64,000 bases of DNA from Myxococcales bacterium SG8_38 (lineage in GTDB: Bacteria > Myxococcota_A > Polyangia > Polyangiales > Houyiibacteriaceae): contig LJTN01000005.1 in assembly GCA_001303415.1 (NCBI GenBank), positions 50,725 to 114,724 on the forward strand, given 5' to 3'. Within the stretch, counting starts at the first letter, position 1. Each line of letters begins with the position of its first letter. The position numbers were made by a program, and so were the translations under genes. Positions 9,056-18,006 of this stretch are shown in pieces. The notes under the pieces were generated by a model. It did not search any database, was not told the DNA's origin, and saw only the letters and a list, made by a program, of their open reading frames with translations.

Positions 9056-9509
9056 CGGATCCAAGGCCGGTGGGATCGTGTCTGTTCTCCATCATCTCTT
9101 TGACGTTGAGGAGCGCGGCTTGCATGTCGCGGTCGTTCCAACGCGCTGCAATGTTCTCCGCGAGCTTTCCCAAGACCACAACCGGAATGGAGTATTCGGC
9201 TTCCGTGGTGAGCTTGGTCCCCTCTTCGTGGGGCTCCACGGTGATGGTCCAATCGCTGCTAATCATTCCGATGCTCTGATGCACAGCCCGCGTCCCGGGC
9301 TCGTATTCGACCACGACGCTCTGCCCGCGGAAGCGAAATCCCAACATCTTGTAGGTCCAATCGTACTGCTGTCCCTCACCGAATCCGCTGAGATTCCGGA
9401 CCTCGATCATTCCGGGCATCCAATCAGGCAGATTGTTCGGGTCGTTCACGTATGCGAAGACTCGACTGGGTGGCAGGTTGACGATGATGCTGTTCTTGGT
9501 CCAAGCCAT
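9024..9509 (-). CDS. SRPBCC (START/polyketide cyclase-like) family protein
   Basis: A 161-residue single-domain protein. The N-terminus (SIIVNLPPSRVFAYVNDPNN, then LPDWMPGM) is the classic SRPBCC start: a beta strand, then P-x-x-V-F-x-Y-V-x-D and the W-x-P helix. The C-terminal amphipathic helix includes LAENIAARWNDRDMQAALLNVKEMME. The fold binds hydrophobic ligands; the ligand cannot be told from sequence. It looks intact even though the hydrolase downstream in the same unit is truncated. Confidence 0.75.
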   Translation of the reverse strand: MAWTKNSIIVNLPPSRVFAYVNDPNNLPDWMPGMIEVRNLSGFGEGQQYDWTYKMLGFRFRGQSVVVEYEPGTRAVHQSIGMISSDWTITVEPHEEGTKLTTEAEYSIPVVVLGKLAENIAARWNDRDMQAALLNVKEMMENRHDPTGLGSDEHTRDRRGV

Positions 9510-9664
9510 CCCGGAAGCAGAGCACGAATAGACGGTTCATGCGAGTGGCCCCCAGGGCTGCAAACGTAAAAGATGGTAAAGAGACGTGGGGTCAGCCGGG
9601 TCGGCGTGCCCCACAAGAATAGGCCTCCCGAGATTTTCTTTGCCCCTGAGGTTACGGTCATAGC

Positions 9665-10060
9665 TCAGCGCTCGAACTCGCGCGGTGTGACGGGGGGAAG
9701 GTGGACCGAGCAGATGCCGTCAGGAGCGGTGATGCGCACGTTGCCTTGTAGCCGGGCGTCGCGTCCGTCGATCTCGCGACTGAGAGCATGGAACTCGCTC
9801 TCGATTCGTTCTCCGAAGCGGAGGGCCAACTCGCCGGCGTCGGTCATGGTGTAGCCAGAGGGCAGCGGCTCGAAGAATCGGACGCCGGCTCGGTCCTCGA
9901 TGCGGTTGAGCTTGCGGAACAGGGTGCTGTGGTCCTTTCCCAGCAGGCGGGCTGCACGCGCCAGACTCCCCGACCTACAAATGGCGAGAATTACGCGAAG
10001 ATCATTCCACTCGAGGGACTCGACCGCGGCTGAGCGCCTTTTCGGGAGCTGGGCGGGCAT
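9665..10060 (-). pseudogene. LysR family regulator, effector domain lost
   Basis: The winged-helix N-terminus is well preserved: LEWNDLRVILAICRSGSLAR, then AARLLGKDHSTLFRKLNRIE and the linker helix. The frame continues into RLQGNVRITAPDGI, where the ligand-binding domain should begin, and stops about 18 residues later. Normal LysR proteins have some 170-200 residues more, and none of that sequence follows in any frame toward 9510. It could at most be a DNA-binding fragment. The start at 10060 is preferred over an ATG 30 bp upstream. Confidence 0.6.
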
Positions 10061-10116
10061 GGCTGAGCGCTTTTCAGTTCTGCAAGCCAAAGCGCATCCA
10101 ACGGTGGAGGGCGCTC

Positions 10117-10485
10117 ATGGTGCGCAAGTCGGGTCAACGGACTTCGGCGAACGTTGCTCCGCCGAGCATGACCAAGTCGGTGACCAGCAATCGTGCATTC
10201 GCGGCTGCCTACGCCGGCGCGCGACACTATGGAGTGGAGATCTTCGCGCCAGAGACTACCAATGCGCTCATGGGTACGTTGCTGGTCTATGACTTGTGCT
10301 CGAACAGCTCGGTGGCAAATCCCGAGGTACCGCTATCCAATCCCCTGGAGCTGTTCATGAGCGGCGCGAACCATGGCGGTCTCTGGCGCTCGCCGTTGAA
10401 GATTCGCTCCGTGCTCGAGATCGCCGCGCTCCGTGGTGTGGTGAGTGAGTCACTGAGGCCGCGGCGTGATATCGTCCCGCCATGA
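10117..10485 (+). CDS. Hypothetical protein overlapping the GST start
   Basis: A 122-residue frame with GC-rich third positions. It has no recognisable domain, signal or membrane helix. The only positive signs are that its stop overlaps the next gene's start as ATGA and that it lies divergent to the LysR fragment. The minus strand over this stretch has only short broken frames. It may be a small real gene or a remnant; without it, 10061-10481 would be an empty gap of about 420 bp. Confidence 0.3.
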   Translation: MVRKSGQRTSANVAPPSMTKSVTSNRAFAAAYAGARHYGVEIFAPETTNALMGTLLVYDLCSNSSVANPEVPLSNPLELFMSGANHGGLWRSPLKIRSVLEIAALRGVVSESLRPRRDIVPP

Positions 10486-11144
10486 GCATCAAGGTCCACC
10501 ACCTCAACTACTCTCGCTCTTTGCGCGTCTTGTGGCTCCTCGAGGAGCTCGGCTTGGAGTACAGCATCGTGCCCTGGGAGCGCGACAAGAGCTTTCGTGC
10601 CCCGGCGGAGGCCGCTCGCGTGCATCCGCTCGGACGGTTTCCGATGGTGGAAGTCGACGGGCGAATCCTCGCCGAGTCGGGAGCCGTGCTGGAATACTTT
10701 GCTGACCGTGAGGGAAAGTTGAGGCCGACGGATCCGACGGAGAAGCTCGAGTGCACGTTCTTTCTGCACTACGCGGAAGGCTCGGTGATGCCCCCACTCT
10801 TGGTCGGGCTCATCCTCGCGAGGCTGCGAGCGGCGCCCATGCCGTTTTTCATCAAACCCATCGCGCGCGGCATCGCCGACAAGGTGGACGCGGGTTACAC
10901 GACCTCTGCGCTCGACCTACACCTCGGGTTCGTCGACAAGACGCTCGCGGAGCGTCCCTACTTCGCAGGCAACACCTTCTCGATCGCCGATATTCAGATG
11001 TTCTATCCCGTGGAAGCCGCGCTATCCCGAACGAAAGGCGAGCGCCCCAACATGTCGGCGTGGCGCGAGCGCGTGACGAGTCGCCCCGCCTACCAGCGCG
11101 CCGAGGCCCGAGGAGGCACTGCGGTTCCTTCGGCCGCTAAGTAG
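10482..11144 (+). CDS. Glutathione S-transferase
   Basis: A 220-residue protein. The N-terminal thioredoxin-like domain begins MSIKVHHLNYSRSLRVLWLL, with the catalytic Ser/Tyr region in NYSRS, the cis-Pro in GRFPMVEVDG and the gamma-glutamyl-binding LAESGAVLEYF. The all-helical C-terminal domain includes FVDKTLAERPYFAGNTFSIA, the usual N-capping box region. Length and domain order are normal for a cytosolic GST. It is the only clearly intact enzyme in the decayed stretch between 8.2 and 12 kb. Confidence 0.88.
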   Translation: MSIKVHHLNYSRSLRVLWLLEELGLEYSIVPWERDKSFRAPAEAARVHPLGRFPMVEVDGRILAESGAVLEYFADREGKLRPTDPTEKLECTFFLHYAEGSVMPPLLVGLILARLRAAPMPFFIKPIARGIADKVDAGYTTSALDLHLGFVDKTLAERPYFAGNTFSIADIQMFYPVEAALSRTKGERPNMSAWRERVTSRPAYQRAEARGGTAVPSAAK

Positions 11145-11168
11145 CCACGGCCGCGCACCTTCAGCTCC

Positions 11169-12002
11169 GTGCTGTCCGGCTTCGGGACGGTATTCACCTT
11201 CGACGATGCACGCGGCGCCCGCGATTTCGGAGACTGGGTCGACGCGCACCTCCGTCAGATTCGCGCTGCGGCCGAGTCGACCAGCCGCGTCGCCAAGCTT
11301 TCGCACATCGAGCAGTACGCGGTCGGACCGATGCGCTATCTCCGCTTCAACTACACCACCGGCGACGCCGCCGGTCAGAATATGGTCGGCAGGGCCACAT
11401 TCGCTGCTTGCGAGTGGATCAAGCGCGAGTATCCGGGCGGCGCTCGCTACATGCTCTCGGGCGGGATCGATACCGACAAGAAGCACTCTCAGCTCAATAC
11501 GCTGCACACCCGCGGCCGACGTGTGATCGCGGAAGCCACCATTCCACGGAAGATCATCGGCGAAATGATGGGGGTGGACACCCGGACGATGTTTCGAGGG
11601 CGCCAAGCCTCCAATGCCGGCGCTTTGCTCGCCGGATCGGTCAACAACGGCGCCCACGCCGCCAACGGCATCACCGCGCTCTTCGTCGCGACCGGCCAGG
11701 ATGTGGCCAATGTCGCGGAGTCACACGCCGCAATCGTCTACACGCAGCTCGAGGAAAATGGCGACTACTACTGGTCGATCACCTTGCCCTCTTTGATCTG
11801 CGCGACTTATGGGGGCGGCACCGGCCTCGGAACACAACGCGAGATGCTCGAGATGCTCGATTGCTACGGGCTCGGGAAAGCCAACAAGCTCGCCGAGATC
11901 ATCGCTGCGACCGTACTCGCCGGCGAAACCTCCTTGTCCGGCGCAGTGCTCGCGGGCGACTGGGTCAGCAGTCACGATAGGCTCGGCCGAAACCGGCCGT
12001 GA
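11169..12002 (+). pseudogene. Hydroxymethylglutaryl-CoA reductase (class I-like), N-terminally truncated
   Basis: The 277 residues correspond to the C-terminal two thirds of the HMG-CoA reductase catalytic domain: FDDARGARDFGDWV, LRFNYTTGDAAGQNMVG, the catalytic-Lys segment GGIDTDKKHSQ, GSVNNGAHAANGITALF, YGGGTGLGT and the C-terminal catalytic His in WVSSHDRLGRNRP. The N-terminal part with the (E)N-x-I-G-x-x-x-x-P region and the catalytic Glu of the T-T-E-G-x-L-V-A-S motif is missing. Between the preceding GST stop and this sequence there is only about 25 bp. With one catalytic residue and part of the CoA site gone, it should be inactive for mevalonate synthesis. The nominal GTG start may not be used. 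Confidence 0.75.
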
Positions 12003-12026
12003 AGCCAGGTCGGGCGGGGCGCTCGC

Positions 12027-12902
12027 TCAGAGCGCGCTCAATGCCGGGATCACCTCGGTGCCCAGCCGCTCGACGAAGGCGATCGGGTCGTCGTCAAGCG
12101 GCATCACGATGACGGTCGAGATGCCCAGCGTCGCATACCTCGACATTTCGCGAAGAAATTGATCGGAGTCGCGTTTCGCCAGGGCGTCACCGACGTAGAG
12201 AATGGTTTTGGCGATCTCGTCGGGATTGCGGCCGAGGTCGTCACAGTGTCTGCGGAGAACCTCGAGCTTGTGGGCCACCTGGTCAAAATCGGTCGCGATG
12301 AGGTTCGATGCGTCGGCATAGCGAGCCACCAGTCGGAGCAGCTTCTTTTCGCCACCGCCTCCAATCAAAATGGGCGGGCGCGGTCGGGTAGGCGGCTGCG
12401 GAACACAGAGTGTCTCCGCAAGGTGATAGTAGCGTCCCTCGTACGGTCCGTTGTCGTCGCTCCACATCTGTAGGCAGATCTCCAGGGTTTCCTCGAGCCG
12501 TTCCAGCCGCTCGCCTACCGAGGGAAACGGAACACCAAGACCGGCGTGCTCACGCTCGTACCACGCGGCGCCGATGCCGAGCCCTGCGCGCCCGCCCGAC
12601 AGCACGTCGAGGGTAGCGACGATCTTCGCAAGCAAGCCAGGATGGCGATAGGTCACGCCGGTCACCAGCACGTGCAGTTGCACGCGCTCGGTATGAGCCG
12701 CCAAGAAACCCAGCATCGTGTAGGCCTCCAGCATGTCGTTGTCGACCGGAAACATCTGGTCCATTTGGAACCAGTGGTCCATCACCGACACGTGCTCGCA
12801 CCCGACCTGCTCCGCACTCCGCGCAATGGCGGCGAGCGTCGGGGCGATCCGGGTCGGCCCGCCCGGCCAGCTGAGATTGGCGAGATGGACTCCGATCTGC
12901 AT
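12027..12902 (-). CDS. LLM class F420/flavin-dependent oxidoreductase
   Basis: A 291-residue TIM-barrel oxidoreductase of the luciferase-like monooxygenase superfamily. The start at 12902 is supported by AAGGAGG 6-12 bp upstream. Typical blocks are MQIGVHLANLSWPGG, SVMDHWFQM near residue 40, LVTGVTYRHPGLLAKIVATL (the T-G-V-T-x-R-H-P motif of the F420-dependent branch), GRAGLGIGAAWYEREHAGLG and PPILIGGGGEKKLLRLVARY. Substrate unknown; F420 use is inferred from the family. It is the last gene of a minus-strand group with the Rieske protein and photolyase. Confidence 0.87.
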   Translation of the reverse strand: MQIGVHLANLSWPGGPTRIAPTLAAIARSAEQVGCEHVSVMDHWFQMDQMFPVDNDMLEAYTMLGFLAAHTERVQLHVLVTGVTYRHPGLLAKIVATLDVLSGGRAGLGIGAAWYEREHAGLGVPFPSVGERLERLEETLEICLQMWSDDNGPYEGRYYHLAETLCVPQPPTRPRPPILIGGGGEKKLLRLVARYADASNLIATDFDQVAHKLEVLRRHCDDLGRNPDEIAKTILYVGDALAKRDSDQFLREMSRYATLGISTVIVMPLDDDPIAFVERLGTEVIPALSAL

Positions 12903-13006
12903 GACACCTCCTTGCGGGCCACCCGCGATCACGGCGACTCTACGACCAGTCGAGCGTACCACGTAGTCCGTGGGCGTTGACTTCGCCAAGGCCGGGAGGT
13001 GTGGCC

Positions 13007-13354
13007 TCAGACTTCGACGGATACCTTTCCGTCCTCCAGCATCGTTGGATGGGTCTTGAGCGCCTTCTCGCTCCGGACGACGTTCAGCAACTGAATGCCG
13101 GGAGGGAAGTTGGCCCACTGGTGCACCTCACCGGTTCGAATGTCGAATTCCGCGTGGTGGAAGGGGCAGCGAATGAAGTGTCCATCGATGATCTTTCCGC
13201 GGGAGAGGGGCGCCAGGACGTGCGTGCAGCTCGGCTGCGTCGCGTAAAAGCCATCTTCGAGATGATAAACGAGGACCTTCGTATTCCCCGCTTTGAAGAG
13301 CTTCATCTCACCGACCGGAAGCTCGGTCTCCTCACATACGATGTATCGCGCCAC
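13007..13354 (-). CDS. Rieske [2Fe-2S] ferredoxin-type protein
   Basis: A 115-residue protein starting at GTG 13354, chosen because AAGGAGG lies a few bases upstream and the longer frame has no homology-like sequence. The Rieske cluster ligands are visible as C-T-H (residues about 44-46, SCTHVLAPLSRG) and C-P-F-H-H (CPFHHAEFDIRTGEV). Length and layout match the ferredoxin component of ring-hydroxylating dioxygenases or NirD-like proteins. No oxygenase gene is adjacent, so its redox partner is unknown. It sits between the photolyase and the LLM oxidoreductase on the same strand. Confidence 0.87.
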   Translation of the reverse strand: MARYIVCEETELPVGEMKLFKAGNTKVLVYHLEDGFYATQPSCTHVLAPLSRGKIIDGHFIRCPFHHAEFDIRTGEVHQWANFPPGIQLLNVVRSEKALKTHPTMLEDGKVSVEV

Positions 13355-13415
13355 GGCACACCTCCTTGGGGTGCTCGTAGTGTGGCCGGAAGATACACCG
13401 TGAAGGAAGCCGCCC

Positions 13416-14912
13416 CTATTTGGTGACACGCTCGACGAAACGGTCAGCAAGCTCGAAGATCCGCCGCCTGCGCCTCGCGTCGAGGCGATCGAGCGTGCGC
13501 AACATCATCTTCGTTCGCGGGTTGGCCTCGAAGAATGTGCGATGCGCATCGACGAAGGACCAATAGAGCCCGTCGACTGTGTCGCACCAGGGGCCTTTGC
13601 CGTAGTCGCTCATCTTCCGCAGATAGTTGGAGCCGCAAATGTAGGGTTTGGTCGTGAACGCGCCGCCTTCGCTGAAGAGCGCCATTCCGTAGACGTTGGG
13701 CGCCATGACCCAATCCGCGGAGTCGACGTACATCTCCATGAACCAGCGGTAGGCTGCGTCAGGGCGCACGCGGCAGAGCAGCATCAGATTGCCGATGACC
13801 ATCAGCCGTTCGATGTGATGGTTGTACCCGGTTGCGCGTGCCCGTCGGATCGCGTCGTCGAGCGGCGGGATCTCCGTCGTGCCCTCGTACCAGTGCTTGG
13901 TGAGCTCGCGCCGATAGCCCCAGAAGTTCTGCGCCCAATGCGTAGGCGGGAGCACATTCCAGACGCCTCGGATGAACTCGCGCCACCCGATGATTTGACG
14001 CACGAAGCCTTCGAGCGAGCTCAGCGGGATTTCATGGTGAGCTGCGTGCTCGAGCGTGCGTTCGAGCACGCGATCGGGTGTGAGCAGCCCGATGTTGATC
14101 GGCGCACTCAGCACCGAGTGAAATACGGTCGCATACCGGCTGCTCAGCGCGTCTTCGTAGTCCCCGAACGAGACCAGACGCTCGTCGAGAAATGCATCGA
14201 GCGCGGCCTCCGCCTGCGCCTCGGTGGTCGGAAGCCAGAATTCGGCCGCCTTTCCGGGATGATCGGGAAAGCGTTGGTCGACGAGCTCGACCACGGCTTC
14301 GGTGTGTGCCGTCCATGCCGGGCGCGGAACTAAAGGGGGGACGAGCCCTTTCGGAAGCTTCTTCCGGTTTTGCTCGTCGAAGCTCCACTGGCCGCCTACC
14401 GGTCCGGCCTGCTCGTCGAGGAGCACGCCCATGCGCCTGCGCTGCCACCGGTAGAAATCCGCCATGAAGAGGCGCTTGTGCGTGGCGCGATAGTCCTCGA
14501 AATCGGCGCGGCTCGTAACGAACATCGGGGTTCCTAGGGTCGTCCTCTCGATGCCGTGGTCCCGACAGAGGGCGTCCAGTCGCTGGTCCATCGGCCGGGA
14601 CTCGGTCTCGAAATGAACGAGCGCGGCGTACGGCTGCGTCGTGAGATGCGTGGCAAGCATCGAAGACCAAGAGCCCGCCGAATCGTCGAGCCGGCGATAG
14701 ACGACATCGAACCCCGCTTCACGAAGCGCGTCGGCCTTGGAGCGCATCGCGCTGAGGATCAGCACCAGCTTGTGCCGGTGAGCTGCGTAGCGACGACACA
14801 TGCGCTCCGACTCCGCCATGAAAATGACATCGGGCTCGGCCTCGGCGATGGCGTCGTTCGAGAACAACTGGTTCCCGAACAACACCATCAATCGCCTCGG
14901 CTGGTTCGCCAC
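13416..14912 (-). CDS. FeS-type cryptochrome/photolyase (deoxyribodipyrimidine photolyase-related, PhrB/CryB group)
   Basis: A 498-residue flavoprotein. The N-terminal Rossmann domain opens RRLMVLFGNQLF with FMAESERMCRRYAAHRHKLV, the hallmark of the prokaryotic (6-4) photolyase/CryB branch. The C-terminal half has EFIRGVWNVLPPTHWAQNFW, RLMVIGNLMLLCRVRPDAAY and WVMAPNVYGMALFSEGG. Cys in LLCRVRP, YICGSNYL and GPWCDTVDGLYW are candidates for the [4Fe-4S] ligands of this group. It should repair UV photoproducts or sense light using FAD. It is divergent from the DUF2868 gene. Confidence 0.87.
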   Translation of the reverse strand: MANQPRRLMVLFGNQLFSNDAIAEAEPDVIFMAESERMCRRYAAHRHKLVLILSAMRSKADALREAGFDVVYRRLDDSAGSWSSMLATHLTTQPYAALVHFETESRPMDQRLDALCRDHGIERTTLGTPMFVTSRADFEDYRATHKRLFMADFYRWQRRRMGVLLDEQAGPVGGQWSFDEQNRKKLPKGLVPPLVPRPAWTAHTEAVVELVDQRFPDHPGKAAEFWLPTTEAQAEAALDAFLDERLVSFGDYEDALSSRYATVFHSVLSAPINIGLLTPDRVLERTLEHAAHHEIPLSSLEGFVRQIIGWREFIRGVWNVLPPTHWAQNFWGYRRELTKHWYEGTTEIPPLDDAIRRARATGYNHHIERLMVIGNLMLLCRVRPDAAYRWFMEMYVDSADWVMAPNVYGMALFSEGGAFTTKPYICGSNYLRKMSDYGKGPWCDTVDGLYWSFVDAHRTFFEANPRTKMMLRTLDRLDARRRRRIFELADRFVERVTK

Positions 14913-14997
14913 GGCTTCAGTATGGGGCCGGGCGCCCGTGTCCGCAGGGCTTGGTCGAATTGCGTCGGCGGGAGCTCACGTAGTACTACTCCGTCGT

Positions 14998-16476
14998 GTG
15001 ACCATATCTGAGCGAGATGCAGAGCAGGGCCGCTTCGGCCTCGCCGAGCTGATCGATTTCGAGCTGCAGCTGGCGTCCGATCGGGCCCGGCCCTACCAGG
15101 AGCTTCTCGAGCGCGATCGCCAAATTGCCTTGCGTTGGCGAGCGCAACCAAAGACGCCTCAGCAGATGGTGGCTCATTGGGTCGCCGCGCTCAGACGGGA
15201 CGAAGGCGCGCCCACCGCAGGCGAAAAGGTCGCACGCGCGCATGGCCTGGCGAACCTGTTGGTGTTCCTCTCGTTCGCGCTCATCGGAGTCGGCGTGGCC
15301 CTCGCCGTGCTGCAATTCACCGGTGACCATCCGATCAACGTGCTGGTCGTGCTCGGCGTATTCGTCGTGCTGCAGCTCATCAATCTTCTGGTCACTGTTG
15401 CCGCTTTCCTGTGGTCGCGCTTCTCGCCGGGATTTCTACAGCAGTTCCCGATCGTCGCGGTGCTGCGACGATTGATCGCGCGTTTGGTCGGACCCGACCA
15501 TGCCGGCCGTTTTTGGGCTCGGCGGTCGCTTTACGGTGGCGTCGAGCGATGGATCTGGTTCCGAACGATGCAGCTCGGAGCCCTTGCATTCAACATCGGC
15601 GCCATCGTGACGTTCATGGCCGCCGTTTCGTTCACCGACCTGGCGTTTGCCTGGAGCACGACTCTACGGGTAGAAGCGCAAAGCCTTGAACGGTTTTGCG
15701 CGGCGCTGGCCCTGCCGTGGCGCGGATGGTTGCCCGAGGCCGTCCCCTCGCTTGAGCTCATCGATGCGACGCAGTATTTCCGGTTCGATGCCGCGTATGT
15801 CCGTGCGCCGCCCGGGATGCGTGTCCGGGATGCTGCGGTTGCAGGCGGTTGGTGGCCGTTCTTGCTGATGTGTCTCTTGGTGTATGGGCTATTGCCACGG
15901 CTCTTGCTCGTCATGTGGGCCAGCTGGGGCGCGATGCGCTCGCTTCGCCGGCTTCCCTTGGATACGCCGGAGGAAGCCGAGGTCATCGCAAGGCTGACCA
16001 CCCCTTGGGTGCACAACGTACACGGCGAGGATCCGGGTAGCGTGGCGCCGCTCGGACGCGGCCGTGCGCCCTTGCCTCAGCCCGCTCCGCTCGGCAACGA
16101 CCAAGAGGCGATCGTGGTGCGCTGGAGAGACGCGGAGATCGACCCTGACCGGTTCGTCGAGCGAGTGCGACAACGCCTCGGAGCCGCGGTGGAGGCGCCG
16201 ATCGCCGACGCCGGAGGCCGAGATCATGTTGAAGAGCAAGCGCTGCTGGCCAGGCTAGAGGCGAGCCAGCAGCAGCCCATGCTGGTGGTGGTCGAGCCCT
16301 GGAACGCACCGGACCGCGGTTTCGAGCGCTTCGTGCGGTACGTTCGGCAGCGCAGTCACCGGCAGAGGAAGATCTACGTGCTTCTCACCGAAGGAGGCGA
16401 CGCGCAGCAGCATGCCGTGTGGGCCGGCTATCTGGCAGAGCTTGCAGACCCCTACATTGCGATGGGGGAAGCATGA
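14998..16476 (+). CDS. DUF2868 membrane protein
   Basis: About 492 residues from a GTG start (14998). The frame is open further upstream, but that part overlaps the divergent photolyase gene and looks non-coding. The N-terminus (ISERDAEQGRFGLAELIDFE) and the WRAQPKTPQQMVAHW block fit DUF2868. Four predicted transmembrane helices follow: two near residues 95-150 (LLVFLSFALIGVGVALAVLQ; VLVVLGVFVVLQLINLLVTV) and two in the middle of the chain, with a soluble C-terminal domain. It overlaps the GTPase gene by ATGA. DUF2868 and DUF3482 proteins are known to be encoded together; their function is unknown. Confidence 0.8.
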   Translation: MTISERDAEQGRFGLAELIDFELQLASDRARPYQELLERDRQIALRWRAQPKTPQQMVAHWVAALRRDEGAPTAGEKVARAHGLANLLVFLSFALIGVGVALAVLQFTGDHPINVLVVLGVFVVLQLINLLVTVAAFLWSRFSPGFLQQFPIVAVLRRLIARLVGPDHAGRFWARRSLYGGVERWIWFRTMQLGALAFNIGAIVTFMAAVSFTDLAFAWSTTLRVEAQSLERFCAALALPWRGWLPEAVPSLELIDATQYFRFDAAYVRAPPGMRVRDAAVAGGWWPFLLMCLLVYGLLPRLLLVMWASWGAMRSLRRLPLDTPEEAEVIARLTTPWVHNVHGEDPGSVAPLGRGRAPLPQPAPLGNDQEAIVVRWRDAEIDPDRFVERVRQRLGAAVEAPIADAGGRDHVEEQALLARLEASQQQPMLVVVEPWNAPDRGFERFVRYVRQRSHRQRKIYVLLTEGGDAQQHAVWAGYLAELADPYIAMGEA

Positions 16477-17951
16477 GCAAGGCAAGCATCGAGGTGCCCC
16501 GTTTTGCAGTCGTGGGACGAGTCAACAAAGGGAAGTCCAGCGTAATCGCAAGCTTCATCGAGAATGACGCGGTCAAGATCTCCCCATGGCCTGGAACCAC
16601 CACCGAATGCGTCCGTTACGATGTGGAGGTGGATGAGCGAGTGTTGTTCTCGGTCATCGATACGCCTGGATTCGAAGACGCACCGCGCGCGCTTCACTGG
16701 ATCAAGCAGCGAGAGGCGACGGCCGCCGACAGAGCCCAACGGGTGCGGGAATTCGTCGACGCCTTCGAAGGGACCGACGAGTTCGTCGAGGAGCGTCGCC
16801 TGCTTCGACCGATTCTCGAGGGCGCGGCGATTCTCTACGTGGTCAACGGCGACGAGCCCTACAGGAAGAACTACGAAACCGAAATGGAGATTCTGCGGTA
16901 TACGGGCGAGCCCGCGATGGCGCTGATCAATCGCAGCGGATCCGAAGCCTACATCGAGAGCTGGCAACGCGCGCTCAACCAGTATTTCAAGCTGGTGATG
17001 CTGTTCGATGCGCATGCCGTGACCTGGGACAAGCGCCGGCGGTTGCTCGAAGCCTTCGCGACGCTCCACCCGTCGTGGGAGGGACCCATTCGGGAGGCGG
17101 TCGTTGCGCTTCGAGCGCAGGAAGCACGCCGACATTATCAAGTCGCCAACATCATAGCCGACATGCTGGTCGACGCGCTCACCTTGCATTTGACGGCTGG
17201 GCTCCCGGACGAGCGCGCGCTGCCGCACGAGAAGCCGCGTTTGGAAAGACAGTTCCACGACGAGCTCCGCTCGATCGAAAGAAGGGCGCACCAGAAGATC
17301 GCCACGGTGTACTTGCACCGTCTAGACGGCTGGTCTCCGGAAGCCGACATCGAGCTCGAGTCGCGAGACGATCTCTTTGCCAAGGAGACCTGGGACGTCA
17401 TGGGTCTCTCGCCAAGGGCGCTCCTCACGTTGACCGTCGTGACCGGCGCTGCCGCGGGCGGTGCAATCGATGCGGCGGTCGGCTTCGCCTCGGCGCTCAC
17501 CGGAACCCTGATCGGCGGCCTGAGCGGGCTCGGCGTCGGGGTCTATGAGCTCACCCGGAGATACGCGCGCGCTTCGCAGATCGCGGAGCAAGCCAAATCG
17601 ATGATGAAACCCTCCGAGCACGGCTATCGAATTCGGGTCGGGCCGCACCCTTCTCTCAACTTCCCTTTCGTGCTGCTGGCGCGGGCGCTCAGCCACTTCG
17701 ATCGCGTACGGGCATGGGCGCACGCCAGGCAGGAGCTGCCGCCGCCGACCGCAACGGGCCCGAAGATTCTGGACCAGGTCGACGTGGACACACGGAAGCG
17801 CTTCACCAAGACGTTTTCGACCATTCGAAAAAAGTACCGGGACGTTCCTCGAGAGGCGCGAAGCGAGCTCCGGGAAACCGTGCACCGAATCGTCGTCGAG
17901 CACACGCAGCCCCGCGAGAGAGATGTGGGCGAGGGTCCGCACGCGACCTGA
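16473..17951 (+). CDS. DUF3482 GTPase, membrane-associated
   Basis: A 492-residue GTP-binding protein; its ATG at 16473 overlaps the DUF2868 stop. The TrmE/Era-like G domain shows G1 GRVNKGKSS (about residue 13), the T-T-T-E region as G2 and G3 DTPGFED. The usual G4 N-K-x-D is replaced around MALINRSGSEAY. After the G domain come charged helices and a hydrophobic Ala/Gly-rich segment (TLTVVTGAAAGGAIDAAVGF), a probable membrane insertion. The C-terminus is basic. Together with the DUF2868 partner it probably forms an inner-membrane GTPase complex, as in Pseudomonas-type gene pairs; the role is unknown. Confidence 0.82.
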   Translation: MSKASIEVPRFAVVGRVNKGKSSVIASFIENDAVKISPWPGTTTECVRYDVEVDERVLFSVIDTPGFEDAPRALHWIKQREATAADRAQRVREFVDAFEGTDEFVEERRLLRPILEGAAILYVVNGDEPYRKNYETEMEILRYTGEPAMALINRSGSEAYIESWQRALNQYFKLVMLFDAHAVTWDKRRRLLEAFATLHPSWEGPIREAVVALRAQEARRHYQVANIIADMLVDALTLHLTAGLPDERALPHEKPRLERQFHDELRSIERRAHQKIATVYLHRLDGWSPEADIELESRDDLFAKETWDVMGLSPRALLTLTVVTGAAAGGAIDAAVGFASALTGTLIGGLSGLGVGVYELTRRYARASQIAEQAKSMMKPSEHGYRIRVGPHPSLNFPFVLLARALSHFDRVRAWAHARQELPPPTATGPKILDQVDVDTRKRFTKTFSTIRKKYRDVPREARSELRETVHRIVVEHTQPRERDVGEGPHAT

Positions 17952-18006
17952 GCCCCTGACGTAGGAAGTCATGGACTGCACCGCGTGAGTCGAGCAGAAT
18001 CGAGCA

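Noticed and set aside
8424..9569. 381-residue plus-strand frame
   Set aside because: Runs antisense to the SRPBCC gene and the hydrolase fragment; composition is shadow-like.
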